A stretch of 64,000 nt of DNA from UBA2100 sp964399345 (GTDB taxonomy: Bacteria > Patescibacteriota > Minisyncoccia > Phycocordibacterales > UBA2100). The notes under the pieces were generated by a model. That model did no database searches. It had not been told where the DNA came from and was given only the letters and a program-made list of their open reading frames with translations. Shown piece after piece: positions 48,702-56,126 of the stretch. The stretch covers positions 30,893 to 94,892 of the forward strand of contig CAYNQE010000002.1 of the NCBI GenBank assembly GCA_964399345.1. The letters are read 5' to 3'. The stretch's first letter is position 1, and each line of letters begins with the position of its first letter. Position numbers and translations under genes: made by a program.

Positions 48702-48881
48702 ACTAAAAGTATATACAATGTATACACTTTTGTAAAACCCTCAGGAGTTCTTACATATATTCACAACCCACGATGCCTCTTTCTCCAGTTGCAGTAAATG
48801 ATAGATGATACTGTACAGCACATAGCGAATCCATACTTAAAGGAAAGAAGGAGTTGAAATAAAGTTGCGTTATAAAAAAAG

Positions 48882-48909
48882 TATGATAACTTAATATGAA
48901 GTTATCATA
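48882..48909 (+). promoter_or_regulatory. Operator palindrome of relBE pair
   Basis: TATGATAACTT / AAGTTATCATA, 11-bp arms with a 6-nt spacer, 12 bp before the antitoxin ATG. TTGCGT lies at 48865-48870, placing TAACTT at -10 inside the palindrome, as expected for autoregulation. Confidence 0.6.
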
Positions 48910-48921
48910 AATTTATATTCC

Positions 48922-49140
48922 ATGACTACTCTATCAATACCAATAGACAAAACTCTCGAGCGTTTTGTTGATGAAATGATTTCATCAAAGAAAGCTGCAA
49001 ACAAAGCGCAAGTTGTTCGCAATGCGCTGTATAAAATGCGGGAGGACGAAGCACTCAAAGACTTAATTGAGGCTCGTGCTGACGTTGCACAAGGAAAAGT
49101 ATACAAAGGCAACCTACGAAAACTTGCTGACGCTCTATGA
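48922..49140 (+). CDS. RelB-like ribbon-helix-helix antitoxin
   Basis: A 72-residue protein: MTTLSIPIDKTLERFVDEMI then NKAQVVRNALYKMREDEALK, a ribbon-helix-helix fold, and a short tail (VAQGKVYKGNLRKLADAL). Its last codons overlap the toxin start by 4 bp. A palindromic operator is just upstream. Confidence 0.82.
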   Translation: MTTLSIPIDKTLERFVDEMISSKKAANKAQVVRNALYKMREDEALKDLIEARADVAQGKVYKGNLRKLADAL

Positions 49141-49397
49141 TAGAGGTCAATTACTCTAAAAAGTTCTTGAAGATGTTTAAAGCATTAGATGCAGACCTAC
49201 AAGACAGAGTAGAAGAAAGGATTGAACAATTCAAGAAAAAAGAAAACCATAAAGCTCTTGAGGTCCACAAGCTAAGAGGAGATTTGAAAGATTTATATTC
49301 ATTCTCAGTTGATAGAAAGAATAGAATACTATTCGAGTATATGGATACTAAAAGTGAAGTAGTTTTGCTAATACTCGGCGGGCACGATATCTACTAA
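49137..49397 (+). CDS. RelE/ParE-superfamily toxin
   Basis: An 86-residue toxin: MIEVNYSKKFLKMFKALDAD, HKLRGDLKDLYSFSVDRKNR and ILFEYMDTKSEVVLLILGGH. The HKLRG...YSFSV..RNRILFE...LLLGGHD pattern is typical of RelE/YafQ-like mRNA interferases. It overlaps its antitoxin by 4 bp. Confidence 0.85.
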   Translation: MIEVNYSKKFLKMFKALDADLQDRVEERIEQFKKKENHKALEVHKLRGDLKDLYSFSVDRKNRILFEYMDTKSEVVLLILGGHDIY

Positions 49398-49419
49398 ACA
49401 AAGTACTGAAATAAGAAGA

Positions 49420-49953
49420 TTATCTAACACTAAGGTTTGCTGACTTCATCTCTTTCAAATCTTCAACTGCTTTTTCTAGGGATTCCTGGATTAAAGCCGC
49501 GGGAATATATACCTGTGCTTGGCCATCTTTGTAAGTGAGAAAAGTGATCCAATCTTCATATCTTCCTATAAAAGATTGTCTGGCTAGAAACTCTGAGTCA
49601 TGCAATTCTATCGCGAGATACGAGTGGTGTACTCCTGGCATATCTTTCACACGTTTTCTATACACATATATATCTTTAACCATATCCCACGGAATATGTC
49701 TTTTCTTAAATAAATTGTGCACAGAAGTTATGGTAATGCCTTCAAAATTTGCGATAAGTGCTACTCGTGATCGTAACAACGACCTATGGAGAACCCACGC
49801 ACCCAAGACTCCAAATACAACAGGAAACACGCCCACCCACTTAACATCAGGTGGTTGTATAAAGGTCTGCGCGGCAATATAAATCATGACAATGCCACCA
49901 ACGACTCCAATTACTTGTGTCCATCGTGCTTGATGTAATTTAATTTGCTGCAT
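49420..49953 (-). CDS. STM3941-like membrane protein with PH-like domain
   Basis: A 177-residue protein with two N-terminal transmembrane segments (about 12-32 and 41-58) and a soluble C-terminal beta-rich domain (VALIANFEGITITSVHNLFK, then HIPWDMVKDIYVYRKRVKDM). This layout matches the STM3941 group, where the C-terminal part is PH-like. No function is known. It is on its own, converging on the relBE pair. Confidence 0.65.
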   Translation of the reverse strand: MQQIKLHQARWTQVIGVVGGIVMIYIAAQTFIQPPDVKWVGVFPVVFGVLGAWVLHRSLLRSRVALIANFEGITITSVHNLFKKRHIPWDMVKDIYVYRKRVKDMPGVHHSYLAIELHDSEFLARQSFIGRYEDWITFLTYKDGQAQVYIPAALIQESLEKAVEDLKEMKSANLSVR

Positions 49954-50138
49954 GCAATTACTGTATCATGTATGACTGAGATGGCACTGAAACAAAAGAC
50001 TTCCTTTTTGCATATTGACAAATTTCTGCTATTATCCTCATATTGTTTAATCAATTAATTTTCCGTTTTCCTGACACTTGCTGAACGAACTTAAAATCAA
50101 AGAACAATGTACGTGTAGGAACAACGGACATCAAATAT

Positions 50139-51668
50139 ATGTCCTTAAAAGTAATATTAATGCTCCTTGTACTGGCAACAGTATTCGGAACAGCCTTTGG
50201 ATACTTCCTTAGATGGATAGTTTCCCTTGGAAAACGTGGCTCAATGGAGCTACAAATCAAGCAAATGACGCTTGAAGCAAAAGAAGACGCTAAACGCGTA
50301 GTTGACGACGCCGAAAAAAAGGCGGAAAAGGTAATAGAAGAGAAGACAAAAGAATCTAAAGAGAAAGAAGGCGACCTTAAGAAAACTGAGGAGCGTCTTG
50401 TTCGTAAAGAAGAGATGTTAGACAAACGTCAGCTTGGTCTTGATGAAGACGAAGATGAAATAAAAGTAAAAGCAGAAAAAGTTAAAGAACTTCGAGATGA
50501 AGCTAGTGCTTCTCTAGAAAAACACGAGGCTGAGCTGCAAAAGGTTGCCGGCATGTCAGTTGACGAGGCAAAAGATGCTCTCATAAAAGAAGTTGAACAA
50601 ACCTATGAAGAAGATATCAACGTTCGCATTCAAAAACTTGAACGCGAAGGTATTGAAAAGTATGAAAAGAAAGCGCAAGACATACTAACAACTGCTATTC
50701 ACCGAATGGGCAATGCAATTCCAGCAGACGTACTTTCAACTACAGTAGCTCTTCCCAATGACGAGATAAAAGGAAAGATAATTGGTAAGGAAGGAAGAAA
50801 TATTAAGGCGTTTGAAAGAGCAACGGGGGTAGATGTGATAGTGGACGACACACCTGGAGCTATTACCCTGTCTTCGTTTGATCCAATACGACGACAAGTA
50901 GCACGTGTTGCTCTTGAAAACCTAATTATCGACGGACGAATTCAACCAGCGAAGATTGAAGAGACTGTCCAAAAGGCAAAAGAAGAAATTAACGTAATAA
51001 TTAAAAAGCGAGGTGAAGAAGCAGCATTTGAAGCAGGAGTTCATAACTTAGATCCTAAACTTCTTATCGTTCTAGGGCGAATGCACTTTAGAACTAGTTA
51101 CGGGCAGAACGTTTTGGCCCACTCTGTTGAGATGGCACACATTGCTGCAATGATTGCAGAAGAAGTAGGTGCAAATGTCGCAGTAGCTAGAGCTGGAGCC
51201 CTTCTACACGATATTGGTAAGGCAGTTGATCATGAAGTTACAGGAACTCACGTTGAAATTGGACGAAGAATTCTTCAAAAGTTCGGGGTTGATCCAGAAG
51301 TAGTTAAGGCAATGGAAGCACATCACGAAGAATATCCATACTCAAACCCAGAAAGTTATATCGTCCAAGTGGCTGATGCCATTTCAGGCGGGCGTTCTGG
51401 TGCAAGACGGGACTCAGTGGAAAATTACATAAAACGGCTTGAAGATCTTGAGGCTGTTGCTAATAGTTTCGAAGGAATTGAAAAAAGTTACGCTATTGCT
51501 GCCGGGCGTGAAGTTCGCGTGTTTGTGAAGCCTGAAGAAATGACAGATCTTGAAGCAAGAACCTTGGCACGCGACATCGCGATGAAAGTTGAAGGAGAAT
51601 TGAAGTATCCAGGTGAAATTAAAGTGAACGTAATACGGGAGAGTCGTTCAATTGAGTTCGCCAGGTAG
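50139..51668 (+). CDS. rny: Ribonuclease Y
   Basis: Membrane-anchored endoribonuclease that starts mRNA decay. The 509-residue protein has an N-terminal helix (MSLKVILMLLVLATVFGTAF), a long Glu/Lys coiled coil (about 30-185), a KH domain with IKGKIIGKEGRNIKAFERAT and an HD domain with LLHDIGKAVDHEVTGTHVEI. The C terminus reads NVIRESRSIEFAR. Together with pnp at the right edge it indicates an RNase Y-based RNA decay system. Confidence 0.95.
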   Translation: MSLKVILMLLVLATVFGTAFGYFLRWIVSLGKRGSMELQIKQMTLEAKEDAKRVVDDAEKKAEKVIEEKTKESKEKEGDLKKTEERLVRKEEMLDKRQLGLDEDEDEIKVKAEKVKELRDEASASLEKHEAELQKVAGMSVDEAKDALIKEVEQTYEEDINVRIQKLEREGIEKYEKKAQDILTTAIHRMGNAIPADVLSTTVALPNDEIKGKIIGKEGRNIKAFERATGVDVIVDDTPGAITLSSFDPIRRQVARVALENLIIDGRIQPAKIEETVQKAKEEINVIIKKRGEEAAFEAGVHNLDPKLLIVLGRMHFRTSYGQNVLAHSVEMAHIAAMIAEEVGANVAVARAGALLHDIGKAVDHEVTGTHVEIGRRILQKFGVDPEVVKAMEAHHEEYPYSNPESYIVQVADAISGGRSGARRDSVENYIKRLEDLEAVANSFEGIEKSYAIAAGREVRVFVKPEEMTDLEARTLARDIAMKVEGELKYPGEIKVNVIRESRSIEFAR

Positions 51669-51703
51669 ACATTTTCTTAAAAATAGGTGTAAAACACCAG
51701 CTA

Positions 51704-51731
51704 TTGCACAAAATACGGCGCTGTATATAAT
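51704..51731 (+). promoter_or_regulatory. Promoter of the HU gene
   Basis: TTGCAC, 16 bp, TATAAT, the best -10 match in the window, about 38 bp before the start codon. The leader has no clear hairpin and no Shine-Dalgarno site. Confidence 0.7.
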
Positions 51732-51768
51732 GTTTCCATAACTTTATTAACAAAATAATATAAATATT

Positions 51769-52050
51769 ATGAACAAAGCAGCAATCGCAGATAAAGTACA
51801 TGACGTACTAGGAGGAACAAAGGCTGACGCAGAACGCGCAGTTGAAGCAATGATCGACGGTATCGTTGGTGGTCTTACTTCAGGAGAAGAAGTTTCAATC
51901 GCAGGATTGGGAATCTTCGAAGCTAAAATGCGAGCAGCACGAACAGGACGTAACCCACGTACTGGAGAGGCTATTCAAATTAAAGCAATGCGAGTACCTA
52001 AGTTCCGAGCAGCTAAAGCTCTAAAGGACGCAGTTAAGGGATCAATGTAA
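51769..52050 (+). CDS. HU-family DNA-binding protein
   Basis: Nucleoid-associated DNA-bending protein. The 93-residue sequence reads MNKAAIADKVHDVLGGTKAD, VSIAGLGIFEAKMRAARTGR and NPRTGEAIQIKAMRVPKFRA; GxGxF and RxGRNPxTGE are the HU signature, the latter forming the DNA-embracing arm. It is a monocistronic unit with its own promoter and terminator. Confidence 0.95.
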   Translation: MNKAAIADKVHDVLGGTKADAERAVEAMIDGIVGGLTSGEEVSIAGLGIFEAKMRAARTGRNPRTGEAIQIKAMRVPKFRAAKALKDAVKGSM

Positions 52051-52070
52051 TCATTCGTACCTAACTCATA

Positions 52071-52098
52071 CAAAAGCCCCGCGAAAGCGGGGCTTTTG
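52071..52098 (+). terminator. Terminator after HU gene
   Basis: CAAAAGCCCCGC / GCGGGGCTTTTG, 12-bp perfect arms with a GAAA tetraloop, then TTATTTG. Confidence 0.9.
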
Positions 52099-52314
52099 TT
52101 ATTTGTCTGTGCGGATCCGTAGAGAACGTTCGAACCAATCTTAAGGAATTAGCGGCAGATTCTGAAGTTTTAGTGATTTGTAAGGAAATAAAGACGGTTG
52201 AAGCCTCAATATCTTGTAATTAATAGATTTTATTGATTTACTTTACGGAGATGTTGTCCTTCGTGACCTGACCCACAGTAACAACACTGTTGGCAGATGT
52301 CGGAGGATTACAAA

Positions 52315-52578
52315 ATGACAAGTTCTTATACCAGAGCAGTAAAAGCTCAACTTGAATCAGTTCGTGATTCGCCAGATGGAGTTGTGCGGTCAAACCTAAT
52401 GACGGCCGCCAAAAAGCACGCCAAGTCTTTGTGGCCCGCCTATCATGTGGGACAAGGAGTCTGGATAAAGGTTCTCAAAGACCTAATCCGTGACGGAAGC
52501 TTGGAGGAAGAGAGTGGAACTTACCATCTTTCACAAGATGGACTGAGAACTCTAGCAATAGCTGACAGCTATTGTTGA
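52315..52578 (+). CDS. Orphan winged-helix-like protein
   Basis: An 87-residue protein beginning MTSSYTRAVKAQLESVRDSP. CGGAGG lies eight bases before this ATG, so it is chosen over the in-frame ATG six codons upstream. The sequence is helical with a final DGSLEEESGTYHLSQDGLRT segment that recalls a winged-helix wing. It has its own terminator. No family recognised. The 200 bp between it and the HU terminator hold a short protein-like frame without a start codon. Confidence 0.6.
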   Translation: MTSSYTRAVKAQLESVRDSPDGVVRSNLMTAAKKHAKSLWPAYHVGQGVWIKVLKDLIRDGSLEEESGTYHLSQDGLRTLAIADSYC

Positions 52579-52597
52579 GCATGACAATTGAGTTCGA

Positions 52598-52625
52598 AAA
52601 AGGCCAGCTTCACCGCTGGCCTTTT
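52598..52625 (+). terminator. Terminator after orphan gene at 52315
   Basis: AAAAGGCCAGC / GCTGGCCTTTT with a 6-nt loop, 20 bp after the stop codon. Confidence 0.85.
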
Positions 52626-52666
52626 CCTTTGTCTAGGATACCTAACTTCTAGATTCTACAACTCTG

Positions 52667-52737
52667 TGCGGGTAGGGAGAATCGAACTCCCGTTTTCGCG
52701 TTGGAAGCGCGATATTCTACCACTAAACTATACCCGC
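52667..52737 (-). tRNA. tRNA-Gly (anticodon TCC)
   Basis: The minus strand gives a cloverleaf with acceptor GCGGGTA / TACCCGC, D arm GTTTAGTGGTAGAAT, anticodon stem TCGCG/CGCGA with loop CTTCCAA (anticodon TCC), and T arm GGGAG-TTCGATT-CTCCC. Discriminator A. No CCA is encoded, so the cca product at 56127 is needed. Confidence 0.93.
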
Positions 52738-52796
52738 TTAGTCCGCATATATTACCAAAAAAAGACGGAACCTCAAGCAAATGATATTATTCTCCC

Positions 52797-53906
52797 ATGA
52801 AGGAATTTTTATCTTTAACATTCAAACTTACAGCAATTGGAATAGGTGCTCTTTATCTTTTTACCACCGCCCCTACCCCATCTGAAACTGTTATTGAATA
52901 TGAAGCACCCGTTGTTATTGAAGAACCTACTCCAGAGCCTGAAATTATTGTAGAGGAAGTGGTGGTCGAGGAGGAAATTGTAGTTGAGCCAGTCATTCAA
53001 GAAGAGGTCGTGGTGGAGAAAAAGAAAATCATACTTACCTCACAAGATTTCTACACGACTCCCCCATCCTCGCTTGATGAATTGAACAAAACGACCTCTA
53101 AAGCAATTGTGAACGTACTGTGTAACGCTACACAAGGCTCTCCAGTTGGTGGCGCTACTGGAAGTGGGGTTATCATCGACCCGAATGGAATAATCCTAAC
53201 TAATGCACACGTTGCACAGTACGCTCTTCTTCAAGAAAATCCCGCCGCACGTGTTTCATGTGCAATCCGAACAGGTGCTCCTGCAAAAGCGCGCTACACC
53301 ACTAAGGTAATCGCCTTTCCTGATGCTTGGCTACAAGAACACGCTAAAGACATCAAGTTAGAACTAGCAACCGGCACTGGAGAGCACGATTGGGCTCTTT
53401 TATACATAACCGAACGCACAGATGGCTCAGAAAAGCCTAAAACTTACCCCTACGTGCCGTTTGACGCACGAATGGGTGTTGCGCAAACCGGAGATCCTGT
53501 GCTTCTTTCAGGCTATCCTGCTGGATTTTTAGGTGGAGTGACCTTACAAAGAGACTTATGGCCTGTTTCAACAATAGTTTCTATTCAAAAGGTGTATACC
53601 TTTGTTACTTCAACCATAGATATTATTTCTCTTGGCGGAAACATAGTGGCCCAGGGTGGTTCCTCAGGTGGCGGGGTTATAAACCAGTGGGGTCATCTTG
53701 TAGGAATAATCGTGACTAGTAGCACCGCAGATGTTACCGATGATCGCGATTTAAGGGCTGTAACTCTATCTCATATTTCAGATAGCTTTTCACGTGAAAC
53801 TGGAAAAGGACTCCTTCACTACCTAAATGAAAAAGATTTCGATGTTAAATTAAAAGATTTTCAAGATAATACACTTCCCTCTCTACTGGAATATTATCCC
53901 CTCTAA
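52797..53906 (+). CDS. Trypsin-like serine protease, membrane-anchored
   Basis: A 369-residue protein with an N-terminal helix (FKLTAIGIGALYLFTTAPTP), a Glu/Val/Pro-rich linker to about residue 80, and a chymotrypsin-fold domain. The triad is His in ILTNAHVAQYA, Asp in GEHDWALLYI and Ser in AQGGSSGGGVINQWG. There is no PDZ domain, unlike DegP/HtrA. Probably degrades or processes extracytoplasmic proteins; target unknown. Lies between two minus-strand tRNA genes. Confidence 0.85.
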   Translation: MKEFLSLTFKLTAIGIGALYLFTTAPTPSETVIEYEAPVVIEEPTPEPEIIVEEVVVEEEIVVEPVIQEEVVVEKKKIILTSQDFYTTPPSSLDELNKTTSKAIVNVLCNATQGSPVGGATGSGVIIDPNGIILTNAHVAQYALLQENPAARVSCAIRTGAPAKARYTTKVIAFPDAWLQEHAKDIKLELATGTGEHDWALLYITERTDGSEKPKTYPYVPFDARMGVAQTGDPVLLSGYPAGFLGGVTLQRDLWPVSTIVSIQKVYTFVTSTIDIISLGGNIVAQGGSSGGGVINQWGHLVGIIVTSSTADVTDDRDLRAVTLSHISDSFSRETGKGLLHYLNEKDFDVKLKDFQDNTLPSLLEYYPL

Positions 53907-53913
53907 ATATTTG

Positions 53914-53984
53914 TCGGGGCGCCGAGAATCGAACTCGGACCGCTCACTCCCAAAGCGAGTACACTACCACTATGCTACGCCCCG
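53914..53984 (-). tRNA. tRNA-Pro (anticodon TGG)
   Basis: Minus strand: acceptor CGGGGCG / CGCCCCG, anticodon stem CTCGC/GTGAG with loop TTTGGGA (anticodon TGG), T arm CCGAG-TTCGATT-CTCGG. Discriminator A, no encoded CCA. Confidence 0.93.
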
Positions 53985-54030
53985 TGCGTATGTCGGGCTA
54001 TTATTGCATAGTTTTTATAATATCTCCAAT

Positions 54031-54102
54031 CTAAAGGACACGATAAATGTCCTATAGGATTCTAAAGGACATTTCTAAAGGACAAACTATTTGTCCTTTA
54101 GA
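54031..54102. repeat. Cluster of AAAGGACA motifs, left of K+ channel gene
   Basis: Five copies of CTAAAGGACA or its complement/near-copy in about 70 bp. Two of them form a 13-bp inverted repeat TCTAAAGGACAAA / TTTGTCCTTTAGA at 54074-54102 with a 3-nt centre. A second cluster of the same motif lies at 55032-55147. Confidence 0.85.
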
Positions 54103-54117
54103 TATTCCCACCCTAAA

Positions 54118-54137
54118 ATGTTTTCACGTGAAAACAT
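54118..54137. promoter_or_regulatory. parS-like palindrome
   Basis: A perfect 20-bp palindrome ATGTTTTCAC/GTGAAAACAT, containing TTTCACGTGAAA, the core of the bacterial chromosomal parS site (TGTTTCACGTGAAACA). It differs from the consensus by one extra A/T pair in each arm. Confidence 0.6.
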
Positions 54138-54151
54138 GCTAGCATATCACT

Positions 54152-54940
54152 ATGAAGAAACGCACATCCTCTCCTTTGAAGAAAAAAGTAGCCTCCCTAT
54201 TTCACAGGCGCTCCAGAAAGAGCATTATATTCAACAGAGTACTTATAGTATTAAACATATCTGTATTTGCTGTATTTGCTCTTGAAGCGTTCTTTCCCGG
54301 TCATCCGTTGATCAGAGTTCTTGAATTGTCTTTTGGTACCATATTCCTTATTGAGTACATCACTCGCCTATGGATAGCCCCTAGAAAAATGTCCTTCGTA
54401 GCTGATATATTTAGCTTTATAGACATCCTGGTGGTTATCTCCCTATTTGCACCACTTTTGATAGGAAACTTGGCTCTACTACGCATCTTGCGGTCCCTAA
54501 AGATACTTAGAACCTACTATCTACTAGATTTGGCGAAAAAGGAAAGCAAGGCTATAGCTCGCTACAGAGCTACAATACTCAGCGTCCTGAATTTCTTCGT
54601 TTTTCTGGGTATTATGACGGCAATAGTTTTTGTTGCCGAATCTCAGGTTAATCCATATATAAATACGCACCTAGATGCCCTATACTTCACTGTTTCAACG
54701 CTCACAACCACTGGATATGGTGATGTAACTGCCACTGGTCAGTGGGGTAAGATTCTATCAGTAATAGCCATGCTTATAGGTATAACCCTATTCCTACAGC
54801 TCACTAGAACGGTTTTTAGAGGAGCCAAGGTGCCTTACACCTGTTCAGAGTGCGGCCTAAGCGCGCACGATCTTGACTCAACATACTGTAAGCACTGTGG
54901 AAGTGTTATCAAGCAAAAGCACTACTCTCACACCATATAG
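54152..54940 (+). CDS. Voltage-gated-type potassium channel with C-terminal zinc ribbon
   Basis: A 262-residue membrane protein with a S1-S6 layout. The S4-like segment ALLRILRSLKILRTYYLL carries spaced arginines/lysines; the pore loop has the K+ filter TTTGYGDV near residue 190. After S6 the C terminus ends with CSECGLSAHDLDSTYCKHCG, a two-CxxC zinc ribbon. No RCK domain. A parS-like palindrome ends 14 bp before the start, so the gene's leader is unusual. Confidence 0.88.
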   Translation: MKKRTSSPLKKKVASLFHRRSRKSIIFNRVLIVLNISVFAVFALEAFFPGHPLIRVLELSFGTIFLIEYITRLWIAPRKMSFVADIFSFIDILVVISLFAPLLIGNLALLRILRSLKILRTYYLLDLAKKESKAIARYRATILSVLNFFVFLGIMTAIVFVAESQVNPYINTHLDALYFTVSTLTTTGYGDVTATGQWGKILSVIAMLIGITLFLQLTRTVFRGAKVPYTCSECGLSAHDLDSTYCKHCGSVIKQKHYSHTI

Positions 54941-54977
54941 TTTTCACGTGAAAAGAATATTCGAGTTTCATGTGAAA
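54941..54977. promoter_or_regulatory. Two more parS-like palindromes
   Basis: TTTTCACGTGAAAA at 54941-54954 repeats the core found at 54118-54137 immediately after the channel stop. TTTCATGTGAAA at 54966-54977 is a one-mismatch copy. Together three related sites bracket one gene. Confidence 0.55.
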
Positions 54978-55015
54978 GAATTTATGTTACTTATGTAACC
55001 AAGTACGCCTCTTTC

Positions 55016-55147
55016 TGTGTATAAGTCTGTTAATAAAGGACAATTATGGGGATAAAGGACATTTCTATAGGACATAAAAATGTCCTTTATCCACAGTATC
55101 CACAGAGTTATACCCAATTTTTGTCCTTTATAGAATTCTAAGGGACA
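55016..55147. other. DnaA-box-like sites and second AAAGGACA cluster (origin candidate)
   Basis: TGTGTATAA (complement of TTATACACA) at 55016-55024, TTATCCACA at 55087-55095 and GTATCCACA at 55096-55104 match or nearly match the DnaA box TTWTNCACA. Around them lie six copies of the AAAGGACA motif at about 55034, 55053, 55068, 55081, 55122 and 55140. The stretch is AT-rich and noncoding. Confidence 0.5.
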
Positions 55148-55184
55148 TTGAGGCTGAAAAAGGCTTTATAAACGGTACTATTTG

Positions 55185-55255
55185 TGCGAGTAGGGAGAAT
55201 CGAACTCCCATTGTCTGATTGGCAACCAGATGTTCTACCATTAAACTATACTCGC
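55185..55255 (-). tRNA. tRNA-Gly (anticodon GCC)
   Basis: Minus strand: acceptor GCGAGTA / TACTCGC, D arm GTTTAATGGTAGAAC, anticodon stem TCTGG/TCAGA with loop TTGCCAA (anticodon GCC), T arm GGGAG-TTCGATT-CTCCC. It shares its T arm with the other tRNA-Gly. No encoded CCA. Confidence 0.93.
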
Positions 55256-55295
55256 TAACGGGGTGATTATATCTGAAAGTAGGGGAATAGCAAAA

Positions 55296-55315
55296 CGGCC
55301 TCCCGTAGGAGGCCG
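55296..55315 (-). terminator. Terminator after secreted protein at 55329
   Basis: CGGCCTCC / GGAGGCCG with a CGTA loop, followed on the minus strand by TTTTGC, 13 bp after the stop. Confidence 0.75.
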
Positions 55316-55328
55316 CTTCACAATCCAG

Positions 55329-55910
55329 CTAATTGAGATTGTATTTCTCCAAAAGATCACTTATTTCTTGATACTCTTCAAGAAAACCTTTTAAGGTAAG
55401 GAGGTCTGTTTTTACCACAAGAAGATCTAATGTTATTCGGATCGACTGTATGAGACACTGGTTTCCCTTGATAAATACAATTCCTCGGAATTGATGTTCT
55501 CCCTTATACTCACCCTCTGGGACTGTAACAACGCCGCGGATTGAATACTGGTGCTCTCTTTTCTTGACTGGCTCGTCAGAGAAGTTTGCATGAGCCCCTT
55601 TAAACTTAAGTCGATTTTCATCGACAACACGAATCAAAAGGATAACGACTAGGTCTGTGAACTCTTTAAAGACCGCGTCAGGGCTAACCTCTGGATGTTT
55701 GTTTTTGAGCGTTACTTTCCAACCTCTGCGCAAAATTCGAGTTGTAATAGTATTGATCGCCACATATTCTTCTGGCGATTTTATGCCCGAAACAACTCCC
55801 GGAATGCTTTCTGTTAAGCACTTATCCAGTATTTGTCTTTCTGTAGCGGACAAAACCATGTCCGAATTCAGGATCAAAAATAGGACTGCGAGAACTAATT
55901 TTAAAAGCAT
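55329..55910 (-). CDS. Secreted orphan protein
   Basis: A 193-residue protein with a signal peptide (MLLKLVLAVLFLILNSDMVL, cleavage near SA at 22). The mature part is mixed alpha/beta with two cysteines and no recognised domain. GAAGGGGG lies eight bases before the ATG as a Shine-Dalgarno-like site and a hairpin terminator follows. It stands between two minus-strand tRNA genes. Function unknown. Confidence 0.68.
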   Translation of the reverse strand: MLLKLVLAVLFLILNSDMVLSATERQILDKCLTESIPGVVSGIKSPEEYVAINTITTRILRRGWKVTLKNKHPEVSPDAVFKEFTDLVVILLIRVVDENRLKFKGAHANFSDEPVKKREHQYSIRGVVTVPEGEYKGEHQFRGIVFIKGNQCLIQSIRITLDLLVVKTDLLTLKGFLEEYQEISDLLEKYNLN

Positions 55911-55990
55911 ATCCGAACCCCCTTCAGGTTTCTGGTTTCATTTTACTGCCTGATTTTATACTAGAGGACTTCTCTCTAATTTGCAAATTG

Positions 55991-56063
55991 TGCACCCGGA
56001 GGGACTCGAACCCCCAACCCTCGGTTCCGAAGACCGATGCTATATCCGTTAAGCCACGGGTGC
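55991..56063 (-). tRNA. tRNA-Arg (anticodon TCG)
   Basis: Minus strand: acceptor GCACCCG / CGGGTGC, anticodon stem TCGGT/ACCGA with loop CTTCGGA (anticodon TCG), T arm GGGGG-TTCGAGT-CCCTC with one wobble. Discriminator A, no encoded CCA. It lies 63 bp from the divergent CCA-adding enzyme gene. Confidence 0.92.
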
Positions 56064-56126
56064 ATAGCGTGGGTGCATCATACGATATATTCGCTTGATG
56101 GCAATAGATATACTACAATTACATTA

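Noticed and set aside
52100..52230. Protein-like frame between the HU terminator and the orphan gene at 52315
   Set aside because: About 40 codons are open but there is no usable start codon or ribosome site.
54074..54102. CRISPR array from AAAGGACA repeats
   Set aside because: The repeats are 8-11 bp, occur in both orientations and have irregular short spacing; no cas genes are present.
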